Assembly: GCA_031416415.1 (NCBI GenBank)
Contig: JANOTP010000151.1
Span: 1-23,268, forward strand
Direction of reading: 5' to 3'
Source: JANYCO01 sp031416415
Lineage (GTDB): Bacteria; Bacteroidota; Bacteroidia; Cytophagales; Cytophagaceae
DNA length: 23,268 nucleotides
Both the position numbers and the translations under genes were made by a program. The notes below the pieces were generated by a model that made no database searches, was not told where the DNA came from, and saw only the letters and a program-made list of their open reading frames with translations. Below, one piece after another: positions 8,676 to 16,969 of the stretch (its first letter is position 1; each line of letters begins with the position of its first letter).

Positions 8676-9347
8676 ATGAAGGTATTAATAATTGAAGACG
8701 AGAAAGAACTTCGCAAATCTGTAGTCACCTACTTAAGTCATGAAGGTTTTATTTGTGAATCCGCTGGGAATTTTGAAGAAGCAATTGAAAAAATAAACGA
8801 TTACGAATACGATTGTATATTGGTTGATATTATGTTGCCAGGTGGCACAGGACTTGATATTATTAGAGAAATAAAAAGAAAAAATCTTCCTTCGGGCGTT
8901 ATTATTATATCTGCAAATAACTCAGTGGAACACCGTATAGAAGGACTAGAGATTGGTTCTGATGATTATCTTACAAAACCTTTTCATCTTTCTGAATTAA
9001 ATGCACGAGTGAAATCCGTAATTAGACGGAGAAGTTTTCAAGGGTCTAAAGAAATAATTTTTAACGAAATTCGTATTAATCCTGATGCTCGTCAGGTATT
9101 TGTTGGTGAAAACGAAGTTGTTTTTACAGGAAAGGAATATGATCTTCTAGTTTTTTTTATTGCAAATAAGGCTAGGGTAGTTCCAAAAGATTCAATAGCA
9201 GAACATCTTTGGGGCGACCACATGGATCAGGCAGATTCGTATGATTTTTTATACACTCATGTGAAAAATATGAGAAAAAAATTAGTTCAAAATGGTTGCA
9301 AAGATTATTTAAGTACGGTTTATGGAATAGGGTATAAATTTCAATAA
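8676..9347 (+). CDS. OmpR/PhoB-family response regulator
   Basis: 223 residues. The N-terminal receiver domain has the acidic pair Glu7/Asp8, phospho-acceptor Asp51 (ILVDIMLPGG), Ser79 in the switch position and Lys101 in LTKPF. A C-terminal winged-helix DNA-binding domain (about 125-223) contains FTGKEYDLLVFF and ends STVYGIGYKFQ, as in OmpR/PhoB proteins. It should be a cytoplasmic transcription factor activated by phosphorylation. No kinase gene is adjacent: the gene is flanked by cinA (divergent) and an OmpA-family gene (convergent, only 10 bp away). The kinase at 1148-2416 is the best candidate partner in the window. Confidence 0.94.
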   Translation: MKVLIIEDEKELRKSVVTYLSHEGFICESAGNFEEAIEKINDYEYDCILVDIMLPGGTGLDIIREIKRKNLPSGVIIISANNSVEHRIEGLEIGSDDYLTKPFHLSELNARVKSVIRRRSFQGSKEIIFNEIRINPDARQVFVGENEVVFTGKEYDLLVFFIANKARVVPKDSIAEHLWGDHMDQADSYDFLYTHVKNMRKKLVQNGCKDYLSTVYGIGYKFQ

Positions 9348-9357
9348 TAAAAATAAT

Positions 9358-11523
9358 TTATTCACCTTCTTCGTTCGTTTCGTTTTTGTCTTCTTCAATA
9401 GGAATATTTTGTTCCTTTTCCTGCTCTTCTAATTGGTTTTGAAGTTCCATTTGATCTTCATGTTCCATTTTCTCTACTTCCTCTTTACTAGGTTTTATAA
9501 TCTGAAATTCTACACGACGATTTAGACTTCTGTCTTCGGCAGTTTTTTCTTCTACGATTGGTTTTTGACTTCCATGTCCAATTGCTTCAATTCTGCCTTC
9601 TTCAATATGACCTTTAGTATCAATGTATAATTTAATTGCATCTGCTCTTTTTTGTGATAAACGTAAATTGGCGTCTGCATCACCTTGAGCATCGGTATGA
9701 CCAGATATTTTTAATTTAAAATAGGGATGATCTAGTAGAAAATTCACCACTTTGTCCAAATCTATTTCCATTTCAGGAAGAATATTAGCCTTTCCATTTT
9801 CAAATTCTAAATGTTCAAATGTCCATTTATTGTATTTGATTGGATGTGTTTTTATTTGAATAGAAGTATCACCGTCAAGAGTGAATTTTTTTTCTATTCG
9901 AAAGAAATCATCACCTTGGATAATTAGTAAATAATCATTTTTGTCAACTAGGTCAAATTCAAAACTACCATCTGGTTTAATATATTTAGGTGCTACTTCA
10001 AGGCCATTGTTAAGATCAATAACGGATACAATACCTTTGAAAGGGTCGCCAGTAGTGGAATCGGTAAGGGTGCCTTTTAATTTTGTATTAGCTAAAGGTT
10101 GAGCTTCCATGGGTAATGGGAATGAAAATAAGTCTAAATTTTTCACTTTGTCTTCTTCCGAACGTGCATAAAAAAGGTCTTTAGATTTTGAATCAATAGT
10201 AAAATAATATTCGTCCCCTTTACCATTTACAAGTGGCCCTATGTTTTTAGGTTCTTGCCATTTTTTTTCAAGTTGAATAGTTTTGTATATATCAAAAGTA
10301 CGGAAGATATGTTCTGTGGAATCAAATATTCCGAAATTTGTAAGCTGTCCATTCGAACTAAAATAAAATACATGATGGGTTGGGTGGTAAAAAGGACTTA
10401 CTTCATTGCCGCGAGTGTTGACGGTTGGTCCCATATTTTGTGCAGGTGCCCAGCCACCGGCTTTTATTTTATGAGTAAAATAAATATCAGACAGGCCAAT
10501 GCTGCCTTTTCTATCTGACGCAAAATAAAGTGTATCTTCTGAATGAGAAAGAGTAGGTTGTGAGTCCCAATAAATAGAATTTACATTTGCGCCAAGATTG
10601 CGAGGTACAGTCCATATACTGTCTTCTTGTAAATAAGTAACATAAATATCACAACTACCCATACAATCACGACAGTCGTACTGAAAGTCTGAAACTTTAC
10701 AGCGAGCAAAATAAAGTGTTTTGCCGTCTCTACTAAGACAGGCTGAACCTTCATTGCAATGTGAATTGATTACATTTGAGAAGGGTTGTGCTTCATCCCA
10801 AAAACCATCATAATTTTTGGCAAAATACAACTCTTCGTTTTCGCGGTAAGCAAGCTTGGTTGGCGTAAGTTCCTTTTTTCTTTTTGTAAAAATAAGAAGG
10901 TTGTCGGTAACATTCATTGCGGGGCCGTAATCAGGCCAGCGTTGATCGTTTACAAGTTCTCCCATGTTAAGAAATATACTTTTGGGTGGTCTTAACGTGT
11001 CAATAAGTCTACGGTATTCTACAAGTTCGTAATAATATTCTAATGGAACATAATTATCCGTTTCCATTGTAGTTTGAGTTTCGTATAACTTCAGAATGTT
11101 ACGATAATTTTTGCCAGCGTGATTTTTTAAACAAAGGCGATAAAGGTATTTAGATTTTTCTGTCTGCTCTAATAGTTCATAAAGATTGCCTAGTCTCCAA
11201 AGCATTTCACTGTCGCGACTGAAATTTTCAATGCCGAAATTAGAAACATATTTTTCTAGAACAGGAAGTAATTTTACGTAATCACGACTTTGTTCGTATT
11301 TTTTAATCGTAATCAGCTCTTCTGAATTGTAGTAATAAGGTATTTTATTGATGTTTTTAAAATCAAACTGAAACTCTGACTTTTTAACAGCAATAGTGTC
11401 AAAATTGGACTTTTTGACTTCACGTGTTACGAATTTATTTTTTCCCTTTTGGCAAATAGCTGAATTTGAGATGAATAAACAACTAATCGTGAAAATTATA
11501 TATACTAAAAAGAGTTTTTTCAT
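9358..11523 (-). CDS. OmpA-family outer membrane protein with TPR and PD40 repeats
   Basis: 721 residues. The N-terminal signal peptide MKKLFLVYIIFTISC has no clean lipobox. A TPR-like helical region follows at about 75-135. A PD40/WD40-like propeller runs from about 180 to 470 (repeats with GPAMNVTDNLLIFTK, PTLSHSEDTLYFASD, YFTIDSKSKDLFYAR). Next is a carboxypeptidase-regulatory-like beta-sandwich (LKGTLTDSTTGDPFKG) and a C-terminal OmpA domain with the peptidoglycan-binding Asp611 (GHTD) and Arg626 (LSQKR). The order TPR-PD40-CRD-OmpA is that of T9SS PorE, but many paralogues share it, so PorE identity is not claimed. Odd points are four Cys between ARCKVSDFQ and CMGSCDIY, and a 45-residue Glu-rich tail. 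Its own promoter is at 11629-11659. Confidence 0.88.
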   Translation of the reverse strand: MKKLFLVYIIFTISCLFISNSAICQKGKNKFVTREVKKSNFDTIAVKKSEFQFDFKNINKIPYYYNSEELITIKKYEQSRDYVKLLPVLEKYVSNFGIENFSRDSEMLWRLGNLYELLEQTEKSKYLYRLCLKNHAGKNYRNILKLYETQTTMETDNYVPLEYYYELVEYRRLIDTLRPPKSIFLNMGELVNDQRWPDYGPAMNVTDNLLIFTKRKKELTPTKLAYRENEELYFAKNYDGFWDEAQPFSNVINSHCNEGSACLSRDGKTLYFARCKVSDFQYDCRDCMGSCDIYVTYLQEDSIWTVPRNLGANVNSIYWDSQPTLSHSEDTLYFASDRKGSIGLSDIYFTHKIKAGGWAPAQNMGPTVNTRGNEVSPFYHPTHHVFYFSSNGQLTNFGIFDSTEHIFRTFDIYKTIQLEKKWQEPKNIGPLVNGKGDEYYFTIDSKSKDLFYARSEEDKVKNLDLFSFPLPMEAQPLANTKLKGTLTDSTTGDPFKGIVSVIDLNNGLEVAPKYIKPDGSFEFDLVDKNDYLLIIQGDDFFRIEKKFTLDGDTSIQIKTHPIKYNKWTFEHLEFENGKANILPEMEIDLDKVVNFLLDHPYFKLKISGHTDAQGDADANLRLSQKRADAIKLYIDTKGHIEEGRIEAIGHGSQKPIVEEKTAEDRSLNRRVEFQIIKPSKEEVEKMEHEDQMELQNQLEEQEKEQNIPIEEDKNETNEEGE

Positions 11524-11628
11524 TCAATACCTGAGTCGATTTCTTCCGTATTATAGCTATGGCACATGTATTGTACCCGATTTAATGCAATTCACACGGA
11601 AATGTTAAATTTTTGCACACAACACACC

Positions 11629-11659
11629 CAAAAGTACAAAAAGCTAATTGAAATTCAAA
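11629..11659 (-). promoter_or_regulatory. Bacteroidota-type promoter for the OmpA-family gene
   Basis: On the minus strand, TTTG (11659-11656), exactly 19 bp, then TACTTTTG (11636-11629). Both boxes and the spacing match the TTTG-N19-TAnnTTTG consensus. Transcription would start near 11622 and give a leader of about 100 nt. Confidence 0.7.
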
Positions 11660-11791
11660 GTGTTGATTAAATAGATAACGATAATCATTGCCCCAAAAAA
11701 GACCTAAATAATCCTTAAGTAATCAAGGTGTTAATCTTTAAAAAATGTCAATTTGGCATTTACTAAAAATAAAATTTGTAGATTTTCTGTC

Positions 11792-14293
11792 ATGGATAAA
11801 AATAATAACGCAGAACATAAAATTATTATAGCCAATATTCTCGGAGAAGACTCCGAAGAATTTATACCGCTTCTTACTGCCGAAGACGAAGAGGATATGA
11901 ATAAGGAAGCAGTTCCTGAAATTCTACCTCTCTTACCAGTAAGAAATACGGTATTGTTTCCTGGAGTGGTTTTGCCAATTACTGTTGGACGAGAGAAATC
12001 AATAAAATTAGTTAAAAAAGCATACCGTGGCGACAAAATAATAGGGGTAGTAGCTCAAGAGAATTCAAAATTGGAAGACCCAGGTATTGATGATATATAC
12101 AAGATAGGAACGGTCGCTAAAATTTTAAAAATGTTAGTTCTCCCCGATGGGAATACTACTATTATCATACAAGGGCAGAGAAGATTTAAAGTAAAAGAAA
12201 TTGTAAGTTCAGAACCTTTTTTCACCGCAAAGATTGAAGTACTCACAGAAGATTTTGCGGATCTAGATAAAAAAGAATCTAAAGCTCTTATTCAAACACT
12301 TAAAGATTCTGCTCATACTATATTAAAATTAAATCCTGATATTCCTCAAGAGGCTAATATTGCTCTTACTAATATAGAAAGCTCTAGTTTTCTTACACAT
12401 TTTCTAGCTTCAAATTTAAATGCTGAAGTAAACGATAAGCAGTCTATACTTGAAGTGAGTAAAGGTTCTGATCGTATCACACGTCTGCTAGAACTTATGG
12501 ATAAAGATATTCAGATGTTAAAGCTGAAACAGGAAATTCATAGTAAAGTGCATTCGGATATTAATCAAGAGCAGCGCGATTATTATCTGCGTCAGCAGAT
12601 AAAAGTAATGCAAGAAGAACTAGGTCAGGAAACGCATGAAAAGGAAGTCGATAAACTTAGAGAAAGAGGGAAGCTGAAATTATGGGCAGAAGTAGTCTCT
12701 AAACATTTTGAAAAGGAGTTGAAGAAATTAGAACGTTCACATCCTTCTTCTCCTGAATATGCTACTACAATTAATTATGTAGAGCTATTGTTAGATCTGC
12801 CTTGGGGAGATTATACAAAAGATAATTTTGATTTAAAGAATGCTAAAAAAATTCTAGACGAAGATCATTTTGGTTTAGAAAAAGTGAAGGAACGGATTAT
12901 AGAATATCTAGCAGTTTTGAAACTGAAAGATAATATGAAATCTCCCATCCTATGTTTATATGGCCCTCCTGGTGTTGGGAAAACTTCTCTTGGGAAGTCA
13001 ATCGCCAAAGCGCTCGACCGAAAATATGTTAGAATAGCGCTTGGAGGATTGCACGATGAAGCCGAAATTCGAGGACATCGTAAAACATATATTGGTGCGA
13101 TGCCAGGTAGGATTATTCAGGCTATAAAAAAAGCACAAACTTCTAATCCTGTTTTTGTACTGGATGAAATAGATAAAGTAGGAGTAGACTATAAAGGTGA
13201 TCCTTCTTCGGCATTGTTAGAGGTGTTGGATCCAGAGCAAAATACCGCCTTTCAAGATAATTATGTTGAGGTAGATTATGACCTTTCTAAAATATTATTT
13301 GTAGCTACTGCAAATAGATTAGATACTATACAGCCGGCCTTGCTTGATAGGATGGAAATTATTGAAATTTCAGGATATACATTAGAAGAGAAGGTTGAGA
13401 TTGCCAAAAAATTCTTGCTTCCAAAACAGAAATCAGAACATGGTGTAAAAGTTAAAGAAGTAACGATTAGTAATAAAGCACTGATAAAAATTATAGAAGG
13501 CTATACTCGTGAGTCGGGTGTACGTTCTCTGGAGCGTAAGATTGCAGGAGTAATGAGGTACGTTGCAAAAAGCATTGTTATGGAAGAAGAGTTTCCAAAA
13601 ACAATTGAACCGATTCATTTATTTAAAATATTAGGTGCAGAAGATTTTGATAAAGAAATTTATGAAAATGAAGAGGTAGCTGGAATAGTACCCGGCCTTG
13701 CATGGACAAGTGCAGGAGGCGAATTATTGTATATAGAGTCAGGTCTTAATCGTGGTCACGGAAAACTTACGATTTCAGGAAAATTGGGAGATGTAATGAA
13801 AGAGTCAGCTGTTGCCGCACTCTCTTATTTAAGGTCTATAGCAGACTCTCTTAAAATTGACTACCGTGTATTCGATCATTTTGACTTACATATACATGTT
13901 CCTGCTGGTGCAGTTCCCAAAGATGGGCCTTCCGCTGGTATTACTATGTTAACGTCTTTAGCTTCCGTATTTACGCAACGAAAAGTAAGGCAAAACCTTG
14001 CCATGACAGGAGAAATAACCCTTAAAGGAAAAGTTCTGCCAGTAGGAGGGATCAAAGAAAAAATTCTTGCAGCAAAAAGAGCTGGTATCAAAGAGATTAT
14101 TCTTTGTAAGAAAAACAAAAAAGATATTGAAGAGATTACCCCATCTTATTTGACAGGACTTCAATTCCATTATGTAGAAACGGCTGAAGAAGTATTGAAA
14201 ATAGCTCTCATGAAGGATATCGTAAAATTGCCAATGGATCTGACTATTAAAGAAGAAAAGAAAGCCAAAGAGAAGACAAATGGGCTGAGCTAA
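11792..14293 (+). CDS. lon: Lon ATP-dependent protease
   Basis: 833 residues from the ATG at 11792; an in-frame TTG 13 codons upstream is less likely. An acidic N-terminal lead precedes the LON substrate-binding domain (LPLLPVRNTVLFPG), and a helical coiled-coil region holds QRDYYLRQQIKVMQEELG. The AAA+ module has Walker A GPPGVGKTS (Lys397) and Walker B VFVLDEIDK. The C-terminal serine protease domain carries the Ser-Lys dyad Ser714 (KDGPSAGIT) and Lys757 (second Lys of GGIKEK), with the expected spacing of 43. All catalytic residues are present. Lon degrades misfolded and short-lived regulatory proteins in the cytoplasm. It is transcribed divergently from the OmpA gene, and a terminator follows it. 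Confidence 0.98.
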   Translation: MDKNNNAEHKIIIANILGEDSEEFIPLLTAEDEEDMNKEAVPEILPLLPVRNTVLFPGVVLPITVGREKSIKLVKKAYRGDKIIGVVAQENSKLEDPGIDDIYKIGTVAKILKMLVLPDGNTTIIIQGQRRFKVKEIVSSEPFFTAKIEVLTEDFADLDKKESKALIQTLKDSAHTILKLNPDIPQEANIALTNIESSSFLTHFLASNLNAEVNDKQSILEVSKGSDRITRLLELMDKDIQMLKLKQEIHSKVHSDINQEQRDYYLRQQIKVMQEELGQETHEKEVDKLRERGKLKLWAEVVSKHFEKELKKLERSHPSSPEYATTINYVELLLDLPWGDYTKDNFDLKNAKKILDEDHFGLEKVKERIIEYLAVLKLKDNMKSPILCLYGPPGVGKTSLGKSIAKALDRKYVRIALGGLHDEAEIRGHRKTYIGAMPGRIIQAIKKAQTSNPVFVLDEIDKVGVDYKGDPSSALLEVLDPEQNTAFQDNYVEVDYDLSKILFVATANRLDTIQPALLDRMEIIEISGYTLEEKVEIAKKFLLPKQKSEHGVKVKEVTISNKALIKIIEGYTRESGVRSLERKIAGVMRYVAKSIVMEEEFPKTIEPIHLFKILGAEDFDKEIYENEEVAGIVPGLAWTSAGGELLYIESGLNRGHGKLTISGKLGDVMKESAVAALSYLRSIADSLKIDYRVFDHFDLHIHVPAGAVPKDGPSAGITMLTSLASVFTQRKVRQNLAMTGEITLKGKVLPVGGIKEKILAAKRAGIKEIILCKKNKKDIEEITPSYLTGLQFHYVETAEEVLKIALMKDIVKLPMDLTIKEEKKAKEKTNGLS

Positions 14294-14321
14294 TTATGAA
14301 TGGTTTATTTTAAAAATCAGG

Positions 14322-14348
14322 GCCTGTAAAATATTACAGGCTTTTTTT
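14322..14348 (+). terminator. Intrinsic terminator of lon
   Basis: GCCTGTAA (14322-14329) pairs with TTACAGGC (14334-14341) over a 4-nt loop, followed by seven T. It lies 28 bp beyond the lon stop, so porQ needs its own promoter. Confidence 0.88.
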
Positions 14349-14358
14349 CGTTCTGGTC

Positions 14359-14389
14359 TTGAATTGCAGTTCAATAAGTCTTAATTTTA
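14359..14389 (+). promoter_or_regulatory. Putative porQ promoter
   Basis: TTG (14359-14361), 20 bp, then TAATTTTA (14382-14389), one mismatch from TAnnTTTG. It lies after the lon terminator and 21 bp before the porQ TTG start, giving a very short leader. Confidence 0.35.
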
Positions 14390-14410
14390 GGCTAGTTATT
14401 CCTTTATTCC

Positions 14411-15451
14411 TTGAAAAAAATAATTTCTTTAGTTTTTGTAGTTTGTCTTTTTACAACGGTTTCCTTTTCACAGACAGGGGGTAAAAATGCATTTGAATTT
14501 GTCAACCTTCCTGGAAATGCACATGTAGCTGCCATTGGAGGAAAGAATGTTTCTGTTTATGACCGTGATGTAAATATGGTATGGCAGAATCCTTCTTTAC
14601 TTAGAGATACTATGAATCGTTACCTTTCTGTTAATTATATACCCTTTTTTGCTTCTATAAAAGGAGGTTCTATGTCCTATTCTCACAAGTTTAGAAAGAT
14701 CGGTACGGTAGCAGGTGGAATACAATATATCAATTATGGTAGTATCATTGAAAGAGATGAGACTGGCAATGATCTAGGTACATTCCGCCCACAAGATTTA
14801 GTAGTAATGATTGCAAAATCTCATACTATTGGAGTCTTTACGTTGGGTGGATCTTTAAAATATGTATCTTCAGCAATCACCCCTTCTTACACTTCTTATG
14901 CACTTATGACTGACATAGGAGGGATTTTTAGACACCCTAAAAGAGATTTCACAATTGGTCTTGTATTTAAAAACATAGGCTTCGCATTGAAAAAATATAC
15001 TAAAGATGCTCCAGCCAGAGCTCCATTTGATGTGCAATTAGGTGCCTCCTATAAACTAGAACACCTGCCTGTTAGACTTTCCCTTACCGCTCATCATTTG
15101 TATAAATATGATATTGCTTATCTTGATACTGCTCAGAATAAAAAATATGATTTAGATGGTAAAGAAATTATTCAAAAGAAAAATGTGGCAGATAAAATTC
15201 TTCCTCACTTTATAATTGGTACAGAATTTATTTTTGCCAAAGGTCTTCATGCTCGTTTGGCCTATAATTTTCAACGCCGTCGTGAGATGCGACTCGAAGA
15301 TAAAGCAGGAGGAACGGGCTTCTCATGGGGTATTATGCTACGAATTAAATCTATAGAATTTGCTTTTTCTCGTGCTACCTATTCTTTAGCAGGAGGTAAA
15401 AATTGGGTTACCCTTACCATGGATATGGGTAGAATGTTTGGAAAGAATTAA
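14411..15451 (+). CDS. porQ: Type IX secretion system protein PorQ
   Basis: 346 residues starting at a TTG codon. No ATG is available before the signal peptide MKKIISLVFVVCLFTTVSFS, so TTG must be the start. The family hallmark follows directly: AFEFVNLPGNAHVAAIGG, then NVSVYDRDVNMVWQNPSLL, then a repeated beta-barrel pattern ending near VTLTMDMGRMFGKN. PorQ is an outer-membrane beta-barrel that, with PorU, PorV and PorZ, belongs to the T9SS attachment complex that processes and anchors cargo at the surface. Two such cargo proteins are encoded in this window (2557-5319 and 20228-22381). It faces the DUF4143 ATPase gene with only 18 bp between stops and no hairpin there. Confidence 0.9.
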   Translation: MKKIISLVFVVCLFTTVSFSQTGGKNAFEFVNLPGNAHVAAIGGKNVSVYDRDVNMVWQNPSLLRDTMNRYLSVNYIPFFASIKGGSMSYSHKFRKIGTVAGGIQYINYGSIIERDETGNDLGTFRPQDLVVMIAKSHTIGVFTLGGSLKYVSSAITPSYTSYALMTDIGGIFRHPKRDFTIGLVFKNIGFALKKYTKDAPARAPFDVQLGASYKLEHLPVRLSLTAHHLYKYDIAYLDTAQNKKYDLDGKEIIQKKNVADKILPHFIIGTEFIFAKGLHARLAYNFQRRREMRLEDKAGGTGFSWGIMLRIKSIEFAFSRATYSLAGGKNWVTLTMDMGRMFGKN

Positions 15452-15479
15452 TTTTCAAATAAGTATATTTTAGCTCTTT
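15446..15479. repeat. Left copy of an imperfect direct repeat flanking the ATPase gene
   Basis: Contains AATTAA, ATTTTCAAATAA (15451-15462) and TTTAGCTCTTT (15469-15479), in the same order as the copy at 16800-16843. It spans the porQ stop codon and the last codons of the DUF4143 ATPase. The two copies differ by a 4-bp gap and a 6-bp difference in spacer length. Confidence 0.45.
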
Positions 15480-16702
15480 TTTAATATCCAATTTTCTGGA
15501 TTTTCAAATTCAAAACTAACAGGACTTAAAGGGAATTCAGGATAGTTTAAAATAAATTTATTGTATTTTGAAAGGTTGTATTGCCTATCGTTCCATTTTA
15601 TTTCCAAGGCATATCCTTTTAAATCGTTTTCTTTTATTACAAAATCCACCTCGTTGCCATCTGCAGTTCTCCAAAACAACACTTGTTCTTCTTCGTATTT
15701 ATTTAATAAAAATGCATACGTTATGTTTTCTAACAGACTTCCCTTGTCGTCTCTAGTAGAAAGTAATTCAAAACGATTGAGAATAGCATTTCTTAATCCT
15801 GTATCGTTGAAATATATTTTGGGCATTTTTGTAATTTCTTTTCGTATGTTTTTATGAAAAGGTTTTATCAAATGAATATGAAAGCATTTTTGCATAATAA
15901 ATAAATATCTATCAACCGTCTTTTCTGCCATTCGTAGCGTTGTAGAGAGTTCGTGAACATTTACCTGTCCTCCTAATTGAGTGGCTAAAATTGACATAAG
16001 CTGGTAAAATTTTTCTTCGTTTTCTACTTCGCTTTCAAGAATGTCTTTTTTAAGAAAGGAACTTCGTAGTTCTTTTAAAAGGTTGATTTTTTCTTCCTTG
16101 TCTTTGGCTAGTACTACCGCTGGGTATCCACCAAATGTGATATATTCAGCTAGGAGAGCGTCTAATTTTTCTTTATGGGAGGAAATGTATTCGTTTCTTT
16201 TTTTTATAATTCCCATTTCTTTTTGTAACACAGTTTCATTTTTGAATAATAGAAATTCTTCAAAGTCTAAGGGCCTTAAAAGGAAAATTTGTTTTCTACC
16301 TGCCAATGAATCTTTGAAATTCTGATCTATGTAAAAAGCAGAACTTCCTGTTGCTATTATTTTTAAAGAGGGTGCGTACTTGTCGTACAGTAATTTTAAG
16401 AAATTAGAAGGATCTGTAGCGTATTGTACTTCGTCGATGAGGAGAAATAACCGTTTACCCTCCGTCTCTTCTGGGCGACGAGTAAATTGAAAAATATTCT
16501 CAGGATGTTCGTTTATCTTATTAAGAATAGTGTGATCTTCAAACGTTAAATAGTAAGAAAATTCACCTGCCCTAATAAGGTTTTCATGAAGTTGTTGTAA
16601 TAAGGTAGTCTTCCCTAATTGACGTGCCCCCGTTAGTATAGTAAAGGGTTTTTTAGTCAGGTGTTCAGTTAATTGGGAAATTAGTGTACGTATCATATTC
16701 AT
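15470..16702 (-). CDS. AAA ATPase with DUF4143 domain and winged helix
   Basis: 410 residues. The N-terminal AAA domain has Walker A GARQLGKTT (Lys31), Walker B FLLIDEVQYA (Asp90, Glu91), sensor-like IIATGSSAF and an AGR motif at about 134-136 before FLLRPLDFEEF. In the middle (about 232-280) lies a winged-helix-like stretch (NVHELSTTLRMAEKTVDRYL), and the C-terminal DUF4143 part has NEVDFVIK..ALEIKW, a PD-(D/E)XK-like pattern. Such proteins are widespread in bacteria and archaea, often in variable copy number, and their function is unknown. Two in-frame ATGs (16702 and 16696) are possible starts. A perfect palindrome ends 3 nt before the first. Short direct repeats bracket the gene, hinting at a mobile or recently gained unit. 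Confidence 0.9.
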   Translation of the reverse strand: MNMIRTLISQLTEHLTKKPFTILTGARQLGKTTLLQQLHENLIRAGEFSYYLTFEDHTILNKINEHPENIFQFTRRPEETEGKRLFLLIDEVQYATDPSNFLKLLYDKYAPSLKIIATGSSAFYIDQNFKDSLAGRKQIFLLRPLDFEEFLLFKNETVLQKEMGIIKKRNEYISSHKEKLDALLAEYITFGGYPAVVLAKDKEEKINLLKELRSSFLKKDILESEVENEEKFYQLMSILATQLGGQVNVHELSTTLRMAEKTVDRYLFIMQKCFHIHLIKPFHKNIRKEITKMPKIYFNDTGLRNAILNRFELLSTRDDKGSLLENITYAFLLNKYEEEQVLFWRTADGNEVDFVIKENDLKGYALEIKWNDRQYNLSKYNKFILNYPEFPLSPVSFEFENPENWILKKS

Positions 16703-16705
16703 TAA

Positions 16706-16736
16706 AGGTAGTAAATTATCCGATAATTTACTACCT
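16706..16736. promoter_or_regulatory. Perfect 31-bp palindrome at the start of the ATPase gene (putative operator)
   Basis: AGGTAGTAAATTATC (16706-16720) and GATAATTTACTACCT (16722-16736) are exact inverted copies around one central base. It ends 3 nt upstream of the ATPase ATG on the minus strand. It could be a DNA operator for a dimeric protein, or an mRNA hairpin covering the ribosome entry site. No T-run follows, so it is not a terminator. Confidence 0.75.
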
Positions 16737-16739
16737 CAT

Positions 16740-16769
16740 AGTATATAATTATCCGATAATTTACTACCT
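16740..16769. promoter_or_regulatory. Second, partly degenerate copy of the palindrome
   Basis: Bases 16747-16769 repeat 16714-16736 exactly (23 bp), displaced by 33 bp. The outer left arm has drifted: 10 of 14 positions match the first copy. Tandem sites about three helical turns apart are typical of cooperative operators. Confidence 0.6.
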
Positions 16770-16799
16770 TGAAGACTCTGAAATTTCTATTTAATTTAT

Positions 16800-16843
16800 A
16801 ATTAATTGATTTTCAAATAATTAAAAATGCTATTTAGCTCTTT
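16800..16843. repeat. Right copy of the imperfect direct repeat flanking the ATPase gene
   Basis: Contains AATTAA, ATTTTCAAATAA (16809-16820) and TTTAGCTCTTT (16833-16843), collinear with 15446-15479. The copies enclose the ATPase gene and its palindromes as a unit of about 1.4 kb. Confidence 0.45.
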
Positions 16844-16933
16844 GGTGGATAGTTAGATAAATTTGCCTAAATTTTATTATTCATTAGTAGGTTTTTGAAT
16901 TGGTTTTAATGGATTGCAAATTTAGACTTGAAT

Positions 16934-16964
16934 TTTGAACTTAAACATCCTGAGGGTATATTTG
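16934..16964 (+). promoter_or_regulatory. Consensus promoter of the Cys/Met/MbnP-like operon
   Basis: TTTG (16934-16937), exactly 19 bp, then TATATTTG (16957-16964): a full match to TTTG-N19-TAnnTTTG. The ATG of the first gene follows 5 bp later at 16970, so the transcript should start at or within a few bases of it. Confidence 0.75.
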
Positions 16965-16969
16965 TCTTA

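Noticed and set aside
11440..11523. Lipoprotein signal in the OmpA-family protein
   Set aside because: Cys15 and Cys27 are not preceded by a proper lipobox, so a plain signal peptide is the safer reading.
11748..11778. lon promoter from TTTG (11752) and AAAATTTG (11771)
   Set aside because: The spacer is 15 bp rather than about 19 and the -7 box lacks its leading T, so it is not supported well enough to annotate.
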